The translations under genes and the position numbers were made by a program. A stretch of DNA of 64,000 bases from Amblyomma americanum (Eukaryota > Arthropoda > Arachnida > Ixodida > Ixodidae), in the NCBI RefSeq assembly GCF_052857255.1, contig NC_135500.1, forward strand, positions 162,696,189 through 162,760,188, in the 5' to 3' direction. Positions 25,267-37,393 of the stretch are shown in pieces. Numbering within the stretch: the first letter of the stretch is position 1; each line of letters starts with the position of its first letter. Below the pieces are notes generated by a model. That model saw only the letters and a list, made by a program, of their open reading frames with translations, was not told the DNA's origin and made no database searches.

Positions 25267-27468
25267 TATCGCGTTGTGCCTGAAAGTGCTGTGCGTACTT
25301 TTCAGTCAAATCTACCTCACCATTTCAATCAGTCCGATTCATTTCTTCAACGTAGGCTGGTTGTTACACTGCATGACTTGTACGCTGCAGGTATTTTGAA
25401 AACCAAAGTACTGGGATGCTACGTGTTTTGTTTTAGATAGCATTCTAGTCGAAGGCTTTAATTTTCAGCCATTTTTAAGACAGGCGTAGAGCCGACGCCA
25501 CCATAGCACAGAGAGGAGTTTTATGTTTTCGCATTACTTAAGTCTGCAAGTAAACCAGATAAGCGTCTTATTTTCATCCGCACCCAAGAGGAAAGGACCT
25601 CCACTCATGGCTGCTATCTGCTGCAGTTTTGGAAGGGTTTCTACGTGATTCTATGAGATCTAGTTAAGAATCGAGACCTCCACCCTCCGAGGAACTCGCA
25701 GTGAGCTGTCAGAAGATGCGCTAAATCAAAGAGGCGCCAGGGTTAAGTTTCTTCACGGAAGTGTTCTTTTGTCTAGGACAGAAAGGGCTCGCCAACAAGC
25801 AGCCTTGACGAGGGGGACGCTGCGTTATGTGGTCACTCGGGGTTAATTGGGTTTTGGGGGGAAGAACCCTTCTCCCCCGGACGGAATGACGGCGGAGAAA
25901 GGCGTCAATAGTTTCCCACGGTGGTTCGACCTGTATGGAAACGACTCCTTCCTTTTCCCTCAAGTCAAATATCTAACAGCGGTGGCCGCCTCCTTCCATT
26001 TCTACGAAGCGCCGGGGTTCGAGTTGGTGGCCTTGCTGGGCGTGGTGCTTCCAGCTAATCCTGGTCAACGACCGATGCATACAGGGCCGGCTAAACACGG
26101 TACTGCATCTCTACCACTACCGGTGTTGCTGAAAGGCTACAGGATCGATACTGCCATCGTCAAGTGCGGGCATTCGCCGACAGGGCAACGGTGCCGCCTT
26201 CTGCGGTGGGCGGCTCCCCAAGTCATCAATAGTGACCACTTGATTGGACACTGATGAAATGCAAAGTTTCCCCGGTAAGGATATGGAAACGGACAACCGT
26301 CCCCAGCAGCCGGACATGTGCATAAAAACCTTCTGATATCTACTTGTATCTCACGTGCTCCTGTAAATATGTAAAATAAGCCCCTTGCAAACTCCTCTCC
26401 TCGAAGCCGTCCTTCCTGGTCGCTTCACAGCAGCAACCTTTCGAGACAGGGTCTCCGTACCTCGATCTGGTTGAGAAGACCCGGGCGAAAGAGGGGCCCA
26501 CATCTAACAACATCTTTAATGATGAATAACGCGGAAGTTCTTGGAATTATTGCCGTCTACAAATACTTGGCTTTTCCTGGTGTCCGCAGCTTTCCTTGTG
26601 GTGTATGCGGAAGGTATTCTCTGCTTCGTCCTGATTCGAGAAGTAATTTTATACAGCATCATTGCTGTGGTGCATAAGGGTGTCTCTTTCGGATTTCGTT
26701 TCATTTCTTCCGTGTACTATCAGCTTTCTACACTAGGACAGTGGTGCGCCTTATTTTTTTAGTTCCTGTGAAAAACTGTACTACTGCTTCCATCACCTAG
26801 CTGACCTTAAGTGTCACCCCTCGAAGGGTTCGAATTGGTAACTTCGAAGCTGTCACGTAGCTGTTATCAACGTGTAGTCTATGCCGCAATGTCTGTCAGG
26901 CGGAAAGCCTTTCCGAAACTGCAAAAGGGTATCAGTCATTGCTGGAACCGAGTGAGCACGACTGCCGTTCCAGCTTGCCCGTAGTTAGAAATAGAAACTT
27001 CCACACCGGTACACCTCAACCGGGCAGTAATAGTTACGCGATAGCTGGTTTCTAACGTGGCATGCAGACACTCTTAGTAAAGACACCTCTTCCCTCATGA
27101 CTTGTGTACTCTCATACCCTGTGCATACGTAACATTTCGGCGGAAACAAGTCCGTGACTGGTATCAAAAATACATCCTAACCCTCCTAAGTAACCTAAGT
27201 CGGGATCAGTATCCCTGCAGTTAAAAACCGAAGTTACTCTGCATCTCAACATTGAGAAGCAAATATTATATACAATCAAGCTACGTAGTTATTTCATTCT
27301 TTAATTTTGTTGTTTAGTATCTACGGCTTCAAAATGACTGCTGCAGCAACATCTACGGCTTTTAAGATTAAAATAAATTTTGTATTTACTGATAAAGTCT
27401 AAACAATTCCAAGAAACTATCATAGTCATGCTGTTCATAAACAATCAAACTTAGGCTCGTGGCACTGG
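25267..27468. other. Non-coding stretch
   Basis: The plus frame 25847-26254 (135 codons) is the longest. It has an even composition, but I recognise no domain. No repeats are visible except short words. It could hide decayed mobile DNA. Confidence 0.35.
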
Positions 27469-27499
27469 CTTCAATACTTCCAGTTTGGAAGTATTGAAG
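27469..27499. repeat. Perfect 14-bp hairpin, 3-nt loop
   Basis: The arm cttcaatacttcca (27469-27482) and its exact reverse complement (27486-27499) are separated by gtt. No U-run follows that would suggest a terminator, and the stem is too short for a typical miRNA precursor. Confidence 0.85.
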
Positions 27500-28982
27500 A
27501 CGCAACAAGGTTTCTAGGCCCGCGTAGCATGGGAGTTAGGGTTTTCACCGTATGCTTCACGATACGTATACACCACGATTAAACCAACGAGATAAAACGC
27601 CCCGAATATTAAACGTTTTATTCAGATAATTTTTTTTTCTATTGCACTTTAAAACGCAACAAGGAAGCAGACGCCATCAAGAAGACGCAGCTGAACTAGT
27701 AGCCTCAGAGAAGCGCAAAGATGAAGTTGCGGGGGGATGAACCCGGTACTTGGCGCCTTAAATCACGCCCGTCACGAGCGCGTGATAATCTTGGCGCTAA
27801 TTTATGGCACAAAATCTGAGTTCAGTGTGTCAAACAAGGCTCACACACGGGCGAACTGAAGATATGCGAGGGCTTAATCTAGATGGGGCAGAGCGTTCGC
27901 AGTCGGCCAGGGCAGCAAGGGACTCGCAATACAGTCACGATTACTTTTTCTCACGCCTTTCCTTCGCGCAGGGGTGTCTAATTGCCGCGCCCTCGTGAGC
28001 GCACCTCTGGTGCTGTTCTTCCGTGAGCGAGTGTGACCACGGTACCGTCACCGCCGGCACTGACCCGCGGGAGCGGCAGGGGCCGCGCTTTGTATGCGCA
28101 TCCTGTACAACTGGGGCCGCCTTTTTCCGCCTTGAGCACGAGCGCGACGTGATCTCGACCAGATTCACCATGTCACACAGAAAGGCCGCTCTGTTCTCTC
28201 CTGTGTACATTTTTTTTATCTTTCTCTTAAAAGGCTGAAGAAGCAAGACTGAAAAAAAAATACTTCACGACACGTATGCGGCCTCTTTTGTAGACATCTA
28301 CGAATGGTCGTTATGAAGAAAAATGAAATAAGCGGAACAGCGTTTTGGGAAGAAATTATTGATGCTGAGAACACACGCACATTCGGGTCATGACACTCAA
28401 CCTCCAAACCACAAGACAACGGTACTGCTAGGAAAATTTGACTGGAGTAGTGCGCTCTCATTGCTCGAGTGTTGCAAATTTCATGCAGATATGAGACATA
28501 GTGCAGTCAGATTTATTAGGTCAGGATTAGAATACAAGGGGATTAAATGCTTCTTTAAAATCTCAGTACGAAAGAACTAACTAACCCTACTACTTTCTAG
28601 AGAACAGAAGATAGTGTACTCGAAAAGCCTCTGTTCACGCTGCCTGCTTCTGTTGTAAACGTATTACCTGCTTAATACGTTATGCAGCAGACTCACGCAC
28701 CTTAACTTTGAGCGAAGCTTCAATTCGGGTATTCGGTAGAAGGTAAAGAGCGTTCTAATCACTGTCGGAAATTCCTATAACGGCGAAAGATGAAACGGAG
28801 GCACTATTAAATGTCCAAAGTTCGAGCAGGCGTGAGTCCTAAAGTGAGTCCTTCATGTTTTATCACAAAAGAAAGCACTGCACTAATAAGTCACCTTTAG
28901 AATAACAGCAAATCGTTCTCGTCTACAGCAAACGACGCGTCTTTATTGGCATCTTGAAAATATACCAATATTCCATTGCGTT
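27500..28982. other. Non-coding stretch with a CpG-rich patch
   Basis: Positions 27770-28170 are CpG-rich with opposed short frames (27941-28246 minus, 28023-28238 plus). No product recognised. Confidence 0.35.
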
Positions 28983-29240
28983 AAGGAAAAGTTTTGTTGG
29001 TTTATGGGGTTTAATGCCCCATAGCGACTCAGGCTATGAGGGACGCCGTAGCGAAGGGCTGCGGAAATTTCGACCACTTGAGGTTCTTTAACGTGCACTG
29101 ACATCGCACAGTACACGGGCCTCTAGAATTTCGCCTCCATTGAAATTCCGCCGCCGCGGCCGCGATCGAACCCGCGTCTTTAGGGTCAGAAGCCGAGCGC
29201 CGTAACTACTAAGCTACCGCGGCGGGTCGGAGAAAAGGAA
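28983..29240 (-). mobile_element. Tick tRNA-derived SINE, minus strand
   Basis: The reverse strand shows the tRNA head (cggtagcttagtagttacgg A box, ggttcgatcgc B box), the body word gttaaagaacctc and the tail-side gcattaaaccccataaacc. The element spans about 28991-29226. Possible short flanking repeat aaggaaa (28983-28989 and within 29234-29240), too short to be sure. The copy is full length and moderately diverged. Confidence 0.88.
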
Positions 29241-30389
29241 ATTTCTGCAAAGTTTTAGGTGATTTTAAGAACCTAAATATTGTCTCAAATATTTCAAATT
29301 GATTGAACTTTCAAGCTACTGCAAGGCAAAACAGTCTGAGCTGCGGATTTTAGAGTCTGCTGGAGGAAATATTCGGTTACCATCATGACACATTAATAAG
29401 ACCACACGTTGTGCTCTCAGTTTTCAGACTGGAGCTATGTTCGGAATCCAGTAATGAGACGCCACGCGACCGCATTTCAAAGAACTCAGGAGCAAGCGCT
29501 GTTACTGAGCTGAAATCACTTAGCTGCGGCAAAACTTTTCCAACTTTTCTTATTTTGTCTATGCACCCGCCAACGTCGCATATATCGTGTTAACACTACA
29601 ATGATACGCAAAGCATTGAATTCGCGCCGAGGTCTAAAAAAAAAAAGACTTTTGTGAGCAAATGATAAGCAGCTCCACAAACTGGGTCGGCCCAAAACAG
29701 GAAGGGGGGTACAATGTTTGCAACAGATTTTTCTGCCGACACAAAAACATGCCTTACGGTAGGCGGCACTACATTAGTTTAGCTGCGCGAAGGAGTTGAG
29801 TACCGCGTCCGAATGCAATGTAATTGCAATACGCTTTGCCACAAAAACGTGAATAGTAACTCAAGGAATGCTTTGTTGTTCTCTTCTGAGGATCCTCAAG
29901 GCACCTGCCGAAGCATACCATTTTTTACAAAGCATATACACCCTTCTGCTTCGCGGTTTTGGCAGGAAATGAAGACACCTGCCACACTGAATCTTGCATT
30001 GGCTCTATAGCTTCATATTTTCGCAGCAGTGAGAGGCGTAATATAACTGCGTACTTTCGAGAACTGAGTCTCTGGCGTACTCTCATTCGACGTAAATCCA
30101 TTTGCATTTGTAAATGCATTTGTGATCAATCTACCATTCACCTTCTGCATTTAAGACTTGCCTGTGACAGCTATTTGGGTCTGTCAGCGTCCACCTTCTG
30201 CTTTAAAGACCCATAAAATAGCAAACCACATCGAGCGACCCCCTGTATGCAATCTACCCCTTGCTTTACAGAATAAGAGTGCACAAGTAAAGCAGCATCA
30301 CCTCTTACAAAGCGCGTTTACAATAGGGGACTCCTTAGGAAAGCAACAGTTCTTATTAAACATATCTGAATGCAAATAACGGAACAAAT
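29241..30389. other. Non-coding stretch upstream of LINE A
   Basis: Short frames only. Part of 30150-30390 could belong to a decayed 5' portion of LINE A, but no endonuclease motif is visible before about 30390. Confidence 0.35.
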
Positions 30390-30398
30390 TTCGATCAG

Positions 30399-30892
30399 TT
30401 CACTCCTCAAACACATCTTTTCATCTCAAATGTCGAAGCAAGCCGCCTACGATCTGGTGTAATTAACTTTCCGCTTAGTGACCACCTGCCCATCTTCTTG
30501 TCCGTTGCTCTCACAGTCACGAGCAAAAAACGTCTGCAATAACACTCGCATCGGAATGTGAATTCGCGCACGCTATCGGTATTTCGTGAGCGCATAACTG
30601 ATGCTAACTGGAATGATGTGTTAAGTGTGTCTGACCCCAATACTGCTATGGCTTGTTTCTTGCTAAGTTCATCAATAGATACATTTCTTGCTTCCCAGAA
30701 AGAAACTTTGCCTCCCCGCGTAAAGCGTGGAAGCCGTGGGTAGACCGTGAACTCTTAAAGCTCATACGAAATCGAGACACACTGCAAACCAGAAGTCCGG
30801 ACGCACTGAGCGCGTTCAAAAGTTACAGAAACTATGTCACCAAAGAACTCAGAGTGGCTAAAAACAATTACTATGTCAATCTATTCAGTTAA
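30399..30892 (+). pseudogene. LINE A endonuclease end and linker (broken)
   Basis: The frame around 30420-30500 reads SGVINFPLSDHLPIF, the conserved C-terminal SDH block of APE-type LINE endonucleases, with its catalytic His intact. A stop follows near 30540. The linker continues with RITDANWNDVLS and then PWVDRELLKLIRNRDTLQ and KSYRNYVTKELRVAKNNYY, the usual PW-x-x-x-E-L and AK-x-x-YY segments before the RT domain. A frameshift near 30700 and a stop at about 30890 break it. It cannot yield endonuclease because the N-terminal catalytic residues are absent. Confidence 0.8.
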
Positions 30893-30925
30893 ACTGAAGG
30901 ACGGTCGGAGTCTGTCTGGAAAAAA

Positions 30926-31768
30926 TTGAAATTTGTGTTTGACAGTGCCCCTCAACCAGTTACGAGCCTCCTAACAGATAGCATCGAACTAAAAGGAAAA
31001 GATTTAGCTAACACCTTTAATAATTACTTTCTCACTATCAGCTCCACACCGACTATCAACAATGGTATAAGCTGTGATACGGATGCCATAAGTCACACTG
31101 TTTTCTTGAATCCAATCTTCCATAATGAAGTAATAGCTGCATTTATGTCCTTAAGAAATAGCAAATCTTCCGATGCATCTGAAATTCAGATCAAGCCCGT
31201 TAAATTTGTTCTAGATGTGATCGCCCCTTGCTTGGCTTACGTGTTTAACATCTCTATCTCAGAGGCAACTTTTCCACAGAGCATGAAATCCGCCAAAGTG
31301 ACGATAGTACATAAGAAACGTGACCGAAACGACTTATCAAATTATCGTCCCATTTCAGTTTTGCCACTATTTTCAAAGGGTTTTGAGAAACTGATTCTTG
31401 AGCGACCCACATCCTTCACCGACCGTTATAGTATCATAAGCAGGTCGCAATATGATTTTCGAAAAAACATATCAACAGAATTGGCCCTTCTCTCTCAAAA
31501 AGAATTCATATTGGATAACTTTGAAAACAGACGTATAGTACTAGGTATTTTTCTTGACTTCAGCAGAGCTTTGGATCTCGTTAATCATCAAATATTGCTC
31601 CAGAAACTTAACTCTTACGGGATTCATGGTAAGGCTTTGTCATTATTAACATCGTATCTACAGCACCGCACACAATTTGTTGATATAAATGGACAATTCT
31701 CACATGTTAAAACGGCGACTACAGGCGTTCCCCAAGGTAGTATTCTTGGTCCGTTTCTTTTTACGTGA
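30926..31768 (+). pseudogene. LINE A reverse transcriptase, N-terminal half
   Basis: Frame of 280 codons. Visible RT blocks in order: SAKVTIVHKKRDRNDLSNYRPISVLP (in pieces; RT motif 1/2), FRKNIST (motif 2a), GIFLDFSRALDLVNH (motif A with the catalytic FLDFS Asp), and TTGVPQGSILGPFLF (motif B). The normal continuation is an intact GPLLFxxYINDI. Here a single TGA stop at 31766-31768 separates it from the next frame, which continues in phase with YINDIV. The break is thus one nonsense codon in the middle of the RT domain. Confidence 0.9.
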
Positions 31769-32620
31769 TATATTAACGATATTGTGCACATAGGTGAACC
31801 AGACAAATACATATTATATGCAGACGATATAGCAATGTATTTTTCGGGAAGCAAAGGCTCAGACTTAAGTACTCGTGCGAATGGCACCCTTTCGCAAATA
31901 AACAACTGGGCATTTAACAACTATTTAAAGGTAAATACCAATAAGTCAAAAGCAGTTATATTTAACACACGAAACACGAATATTGAACTGCCTCCCCTCC
32001 TGCTCAACGAAAATGTACTGGAAGTTGTACCCTGTTATAAAACTTTAGGAGTTTACTTCACTGAAAATATGTCATGGGATAGACACATTGAACATTTGTC
32101 CGGTAAATTATCTAGTACCATCAGCCTTATACGTCGCTACTACCCGACTTTCCCCACATCCGTTAATACCCTCTCTTTTAAATCACTCTCCCTATCTTTG
32201 ATGAACTATGGCATTCTAGTGTGGGCCACTACAACTGCAGAAAACATGCGCAAGTTGGTAGTCTTGCAAAAACGTGCCATTAGAATTATAAGTAAATTGC
32301 CATACCAATATCCCACAGTTGACTTATTCAAAAAAATAAACGTTACTCGTGTGGACTCTATGTATGGCTTTAGGTTATGCAAATGTTACAGGCCAAATGT
32401 CATAAACCATATCCGAACCCTGGTTGAATTAGCCGAATTAAATAGAAACATAGCTTCCAACCCCACACGTCATCCTGAATTCTGGAAAGTTGCCATATGC
32501 CGTACCAATTATGGGAAACAGATGCTAAAGTTCACCTTGCAAACTACCAAAAATCAACTACTACGAAATGACATAAATGTTACGAGATTGTCCACTTTTA
32601 CTTATGCTATTAACTAGTCA
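31769..32620 (+). pseudogene. LINE A reverse transcriptase, C-terminal half
   Basis: In phase after the TGA: YINDIVHIG, then KYILYADDIAMYF (motif C, catalytic YADD intact), INNWAFNNYLKVNTNKSKAVIF (motif D) and KTLGVYFTENMSWDRHIEHL (motif E region), then the C-terminal YGILVWATT and LVVLQKRAIRII segments common to CR1/Jockey-type RTs. The frame ends at a TAG near 32615. No RNase H domain follows. All catalytic residues that I can place are conserved, so inactivation here rests on the upstream stops and 5' truncation. Confidence 0.9.
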
Positions 32621-33053
32621 TGCTTGTTCTATATCTTTTTTTGCTAATACGACAGTAACCGTTTTATGTTTTGCTTTTTTCTTATAGTGCCAACATGGTG
32701 TCTACGAGTGGGTTATATATGCTGTGTAATTGCCTTCCCTCTATATTTTTATCGGTGTATGTATTCATGTTGTGTAACATAATATTTGCCACCCCTGCTG
32801 CAAAAGAATTGGTGCACTGACCTAGTCAAGCCTTTCTGGCTTTTTGCCTGCGCACCCAACATCACCTGATGTTGAATAAAGACCCAATCAAATCAAATCA
32901 AATCAATTTAGCACGACTTTTTCTGTCTAATAATCCACTCTAAAAGTTCATCTTAAGATCCCATTCAGGCAACCTTGGCGCAAATTCTGAAAGCGTACCG
33001 AACCCACTGCGCAGTGGCATTTAAGAACTGATCCCCATCGAAAAGTATATGTC

Positions 33054-33320
33054 GCATCCCAAGATCTTAAGCCGCCGCGGTGGCTGAGTGGTTATGGCGC
33101 TCGGCTGCTGGCCCGAAAGACGCGGGTTCGATCCCGGCCGCGGCGGTCGAATTTCGATGGAGGCGAAATTCTAGAGGCCCGTTTACTGTGCGATGTCAGT
33201 GCACGTTAAAGAACCCCAGGTGGTCGAAATTTCCGGAGCCCTTCACTACGGCGTCTCTCATAGTCTGAGTCGCTTTGGGACGTTAAACCCCCATAAACCA
33301 AACCAAGCATCCCGAGATCT
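33054..33320 (+). mobile_element. Tick tRNA-derived SINE with 14-bp TSD
   Basis: Full-length copy (about 33068-33306): head ggctgagtggttatgg and ggttcgatccc, body cacgttaaagaacccc, tail ataaaccaaacc. Flanks gcatcccaagatct (33054-33067) and gcatcccgagatct (33307-33320) are a 14-bp target-site duplication with one mismatch. Very similar to the copy at 7.2 kb. Confidence 0.93.
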
Positions 33321-34892
33321 CAACTTCAATCTCGCACCCAGCAACACGACGCCTTGGCCAGCGCTTCGAGCATCGACCTGAATCAATTCAAAGCCGTATA
33401 CTCCCGCATCAAGCCCCGCCAGCACGCTACAGCCGTAGCTTCTCAACCGTTCCTGGGATCCATTGTGTGACCGACCGAGACGTGACTGCGAGCAGACGCG
33501 CCATCGCGGATTGCGAATGAAAAGAAGATTAAGCGCCTCCTCTTCCCAGGGAAAGCAACAAAAAAAAAGTACAACGAGAACGGAACGGTGCAGTAGCGAA
33601 GGCACGCATGTCAACTGTTGGGCACCCTTCCTCGAAGCCTGTGAATCGCGGCTGCAAAAGCCTTGCGAAAGCACTCGGCAGACACCGCCGCTGGGTCACA
33701 AACTTGGCACAACAGCAATTTTTCAGACTGCTTTAAGGGAACTATGAGACCGTGGGAGCTGAGTGAGGGAGGAAGGGGTTCCACCGAAGATAACGCGCGG
33801 CCAGTCGCTCTGATGGAATGGATGCAGCCACGTTCCAACGGCCATCGCACACGCTTCAAGACATGATTTAACTCCCCCCTCCTTCCCTGTTCTTCAGCTT
33901 TCGCCATGACCATGAGTCGAGCCTCAAGGGCACGCCGCATAGTGGCTCAGTGGGGAGAAACAGATTGGGCCGCGCAACGTCGGTCGGCGTAATGAGCGCG
34001 CTACGCCAGGAACAATGGTGGGCAATCACGTTGCGAGGGTGCGCCGAACGTTCCCATTCTTTTCGCTGGGATACGCCTCTATACTGTGCGAAGTAGTGTT
34101 GCGACATGAACACATAATATTCTTTTGTTACCCTCCGATTTCATCGCGACCAACGGGGTTCAATGAGCCTTCAGCTCAGATTTTAGACCCTGCAGGCGCA
34201 GTCCGTATGTGCCTCAAGCGCCGCGATCCTGATCAGCACGGCGGCCTAACCTGACGTTTACATGGCACAACGGAGGAAACGATTGAACAGCGCTGTTCAG
34301 TCGTTTCCATCAATATGCACCAACCACCCCGACTAAGCCGTCTTCTATATGGCACAATACCGAGCTTCGGCGAAACATTTTTTTTTTACTTTCGTGTAGG
34401 TCTACCTGATTTCTTCTTTCCAAAATCGCGCTCTTTAAACACGGGGGTCATAGCTACGGTGAGGCGCGAACCCCGCTAAAGAAGAGAATGCCGAGAACGA
34501 TTCCGGCAAAGCCAGGAAAGTCCTGCGTTCTGGCCGCCTCTGCCTTTCACAAACTATGCGGTATAGCTGCTACTACCATTATCTCGCAAAGTATTATCAG
34601 ATGAAGAACGCAGGAAGAGCACGGAGCCCCACCGCCCCGTCCCCGAGCCTATACAGCGCACTTTAAGGCCCCGTAACAAAGTCGAAACTTATCCCAATCG
34701 CATAGTTGGGCGGCGAGTCACGTCTTCAGAACGTCGACGACCGTCCTTGACAGGGTTTAAGCGAGCCGTCTTCTTGCGCACGGAGGCGCCGAGAAATTCA
34801 GCGACAACACGCCCAGTTAGATGGTGCCGAAAAATGCGTCAGATACTGGAAAGCTAGCGCTCTTTTTTAGCGCTGTAACAATGATGACCAGT
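33321..34892. other. Non-coding stretch
   Basis: Opposed frames at 33258-33674 (-), 33463-33747 (+) and 33611-33940 (-) overlap one another and show no domain. No further repeat seen before element B begins. Confidence 0.35.
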
Positions 34893-35184
34893 CAAGTCAA
34901 TTCACTTTTATTTAACCTCACAGGGATGTCAGCACCGCAGCCAAAAAGCCTATAAGAGGCTCGACGAAGGTTCTGTGCCCCTGCACAAAACTTGGCCATC
35001 TTCAGCTTTTCACTAGCACATAAACAGCAGGAGACAGTGGTATTTCCGCATTTAGTTGACAGCAACAACGGAAAGAAGAAAACATACTGGGGGATAAAAA
35101 AAAACGCATGCAGTGCTAAAAAAACTGATTTTCTAGCAATACAATGCTTTCGGTAGGACTATATAGAAAAATGCACGCTGAGCG

Positions 35185-35529
35185 CTATAAATCATTTGGC
35201 GTGTTCAAAAATATTCGTAGATTATAACTGCTCATTTGACAGTCATAATTCATCCGTGGTTGCGGGATGAGAAAGTGATCATGGGTGCGCGTACCATAAA
35301 TATGGGACTTGCCCTCCAACCTAAGCATTCGTTTGGAAAACATGGCAGCGGTTCTCCTGTAACGTCTTATTAAGTTACATTTATTTAGATGCGGCGTTGA
35401 AATATCATTCAGTATTTGAAAAATTGCGTCTGTAGGAGCATCACGGGAAACATTCTCTATTATTCTGAGGGCTAGTTTTTGTAGTTTGCAAAATTCGCTG
35501 ATATTTGTAAAAGTAGCCGTTCCCCACAC
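35185..35529 (-). pseudogene. Element B: RT C-terminal region
   Basis: Minus-strand frame of 114 codons starting MWGTATFTNISEFCKLQKLALRII (in pieces). This corresponds to the W-G-x-x-x-x-x-x-L-x-x-LQ-K-x-A-x-R-II segment found after the RT domain of CR1/Jockey-like elements (compare VWATTTAENMRKLVVLQKRA in element A). It ends with a run resembling the element A C-terminus. The 3' UTR and tail follow to about 34893. Confidence 0.7.
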
Positions 35530-35902
35530 AAGAAAGCAGTAACTAATGACGGAAGAGAAAAAAGAGTGGTAAATAATTTATTTCACACACTGCGCGAAAA
35601 AGCAGCGTAGTCTGGATAAAGTACCGGCGACCTTAGATAGTTCGTTTATCGCAGTCTCTATATGTTTATTCCACGATAAATGCTCATTGAAATATACTTG
35701 CAGGCTTTTAACTTTGGAGAACAAGTCAAGTTTCATTTAAACCTAGACAGACGGGAGGTTTGGAAGTTTATAAAGCTTATTCCTCGGCCAGAAAAGTGCT
35801 GTTTTGGTTTTATTAATACTGATGCGTAAAGAATTAATGTTGCCCGTTCATGAAGGCAACGCAAACATTGATTCGCTTGCGCAACTGTAACACATGTGTG
35901 AT

Positions 35903-36653
<751 letters not shown>

Positions 36654-36736
36654 GAAGCAGTCAGGGTTGCTCAAAGGGCCAGTGAAAACTTGCACAGTGA
36701 AAAGGTCACAATTGGTTCGATTATCTAGGTTTATTC

Positions 36737-36775
36737 ACCAACGGTTTCAGACGGTAGACCGTCCTTCGTCAGGGT
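36737..36775 (-). ncRNA. Hammerhead ribozyme-like motif, left arm
   Basis: On the minus strand: acc, then the core CTGACGA (36772-36766), a stem II of aggacgg/ccgtct with loop tcta, then GAAAC (36748-36744), a minimal stem III and a gtt cleavage-type triplet, then ggt that pairs with the opening acc. The order matches the hammerhead consensus CUGANGA - stem II - GAAA - NUH. One extra C lies between GAAAC and GTT compared with the short stem III that I expect for Penelope-type motifs, so activity is uncertain. Confidence 0.5.
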
Positions 36776-36844
36776 TAAGTGGAATAGAACCCTGTCGACC
36801 GAACCCTGACGAAGGGTTAAGTGGAATGGAACCCTGTCGACAGA

Positions 36845-36883
36845 ACCCTGACGAAGGACGGTTCACCGTCTGAAACCGTTGGT
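36845..36883 (+). ncRNA. Hammerhead ribozyme-like motif, right arm
   Basis: Plus strand: acc (36845-36847), CTGACGA (36848-36854), stem II aggacgg/ccgtct with loop ttca, GAAAC (36872-36876), gtt (36878-36880) and ggt (36881-36883) pairing with acc as stem I. Predicted cleavage would fall after 36880. Compared with the left arm, the only changes are in the stem II loop (ttca versus tcta), so the pairing is preserved. The one-bulge stem II and extra C in stem III weaken the match. Confidence 0.5.
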
Positions 36884-37393
36884 GAATAAACCTAGATAAT
36901 CGAACCAGTTGTGACCTTTTCACTATATATATATATTGGGCTGATAACATGAATGACTTATTTGAAAGATTATACCTGGAAATCATATACATCACGAGTC
37001 TTGCAAGACTCTTCCCGAAGAATTGTAAAGAGACTTTCAATTTAATACTTATCTCTCGGCGACAGAAACGCACCTTGAGTGTTATGAACTTCGAGGTATT
37101 CGGATCAACGATGATCACGAGTATGCTCCCCATGGAAAGAGAGTATTCATCAATACAGTTAGCCAGTTTGTTTGTTTTTTTGCCAGATAACGTGTTATAC
37201 CTAGAGTGATCGTAGAACAATTTTGGGCGTTTCTTGGCCGGTACAAAATATTGTTAAGTGACAATAGAAGGAGGGGCAGGCAGGGAATCATTGACAGTCA
37301 GCGTCATTTGCTTCCACACGACAACACTTAGTTTTATTCTACTGCAGTTAAATATTTTTTTCATGTAGTCCTTGGCTTGACGCAGGAACGATG

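Larger units (their letters stand above)
30390..32903 (+). mobile_element. Non-LTR retrotransposon A (CR1/L2/Jockey-like), 5'-truncated
   Basis: The order is: endonuclease C-terminus (SDHLPIF near 30477-30497), linker, reverse transcriptase, C-terminal region, 3' UTR, aataaa-type signal and a TCAAA-repeat tail ending about 32903. The tandem tail and absence of an obvious target-site duplication fit CR1/L2-type elements, and the 3' end resembles the fragment at 9.05-9.48 kb. The 5' part, including ORF1 and most of the endonuclease, is missing. Only a few stops and shifts interrupt the coding part, so this is the youngest-looking LINE in the window. Clade is assigned by style only; a phylogeny would be needed. 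Confidence 0.9.
36696..36936. mobile_element. TA-flanked palindrome with two inverted hammerhead-like arms (Penelope-type ends?)
   Basis: The left arm (36696-36776) and right arm (about 36844-36924) are reverse complements over about 81 bp with only three differences. The outer ends are agtgaaaagg and ccttttcact. The interior (36772-36855) is a 42-bp unit repeated twice, starting gggttaagtgg. Each arm contains a hammerhead-like core (see separate entries) followed by gttggtgaataaac. Established knowledge: Penelope-like retroelements carry type-I hammerhead motifs in their terminal repeats and often sit as inverted or tandem copies. Inference: a mini-element made of two opposed Penelope-type termini inserted into a TA tract inside element B's RT. 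No GIY-YIG or RT of Penelope type is present. Confidence 0.6.
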
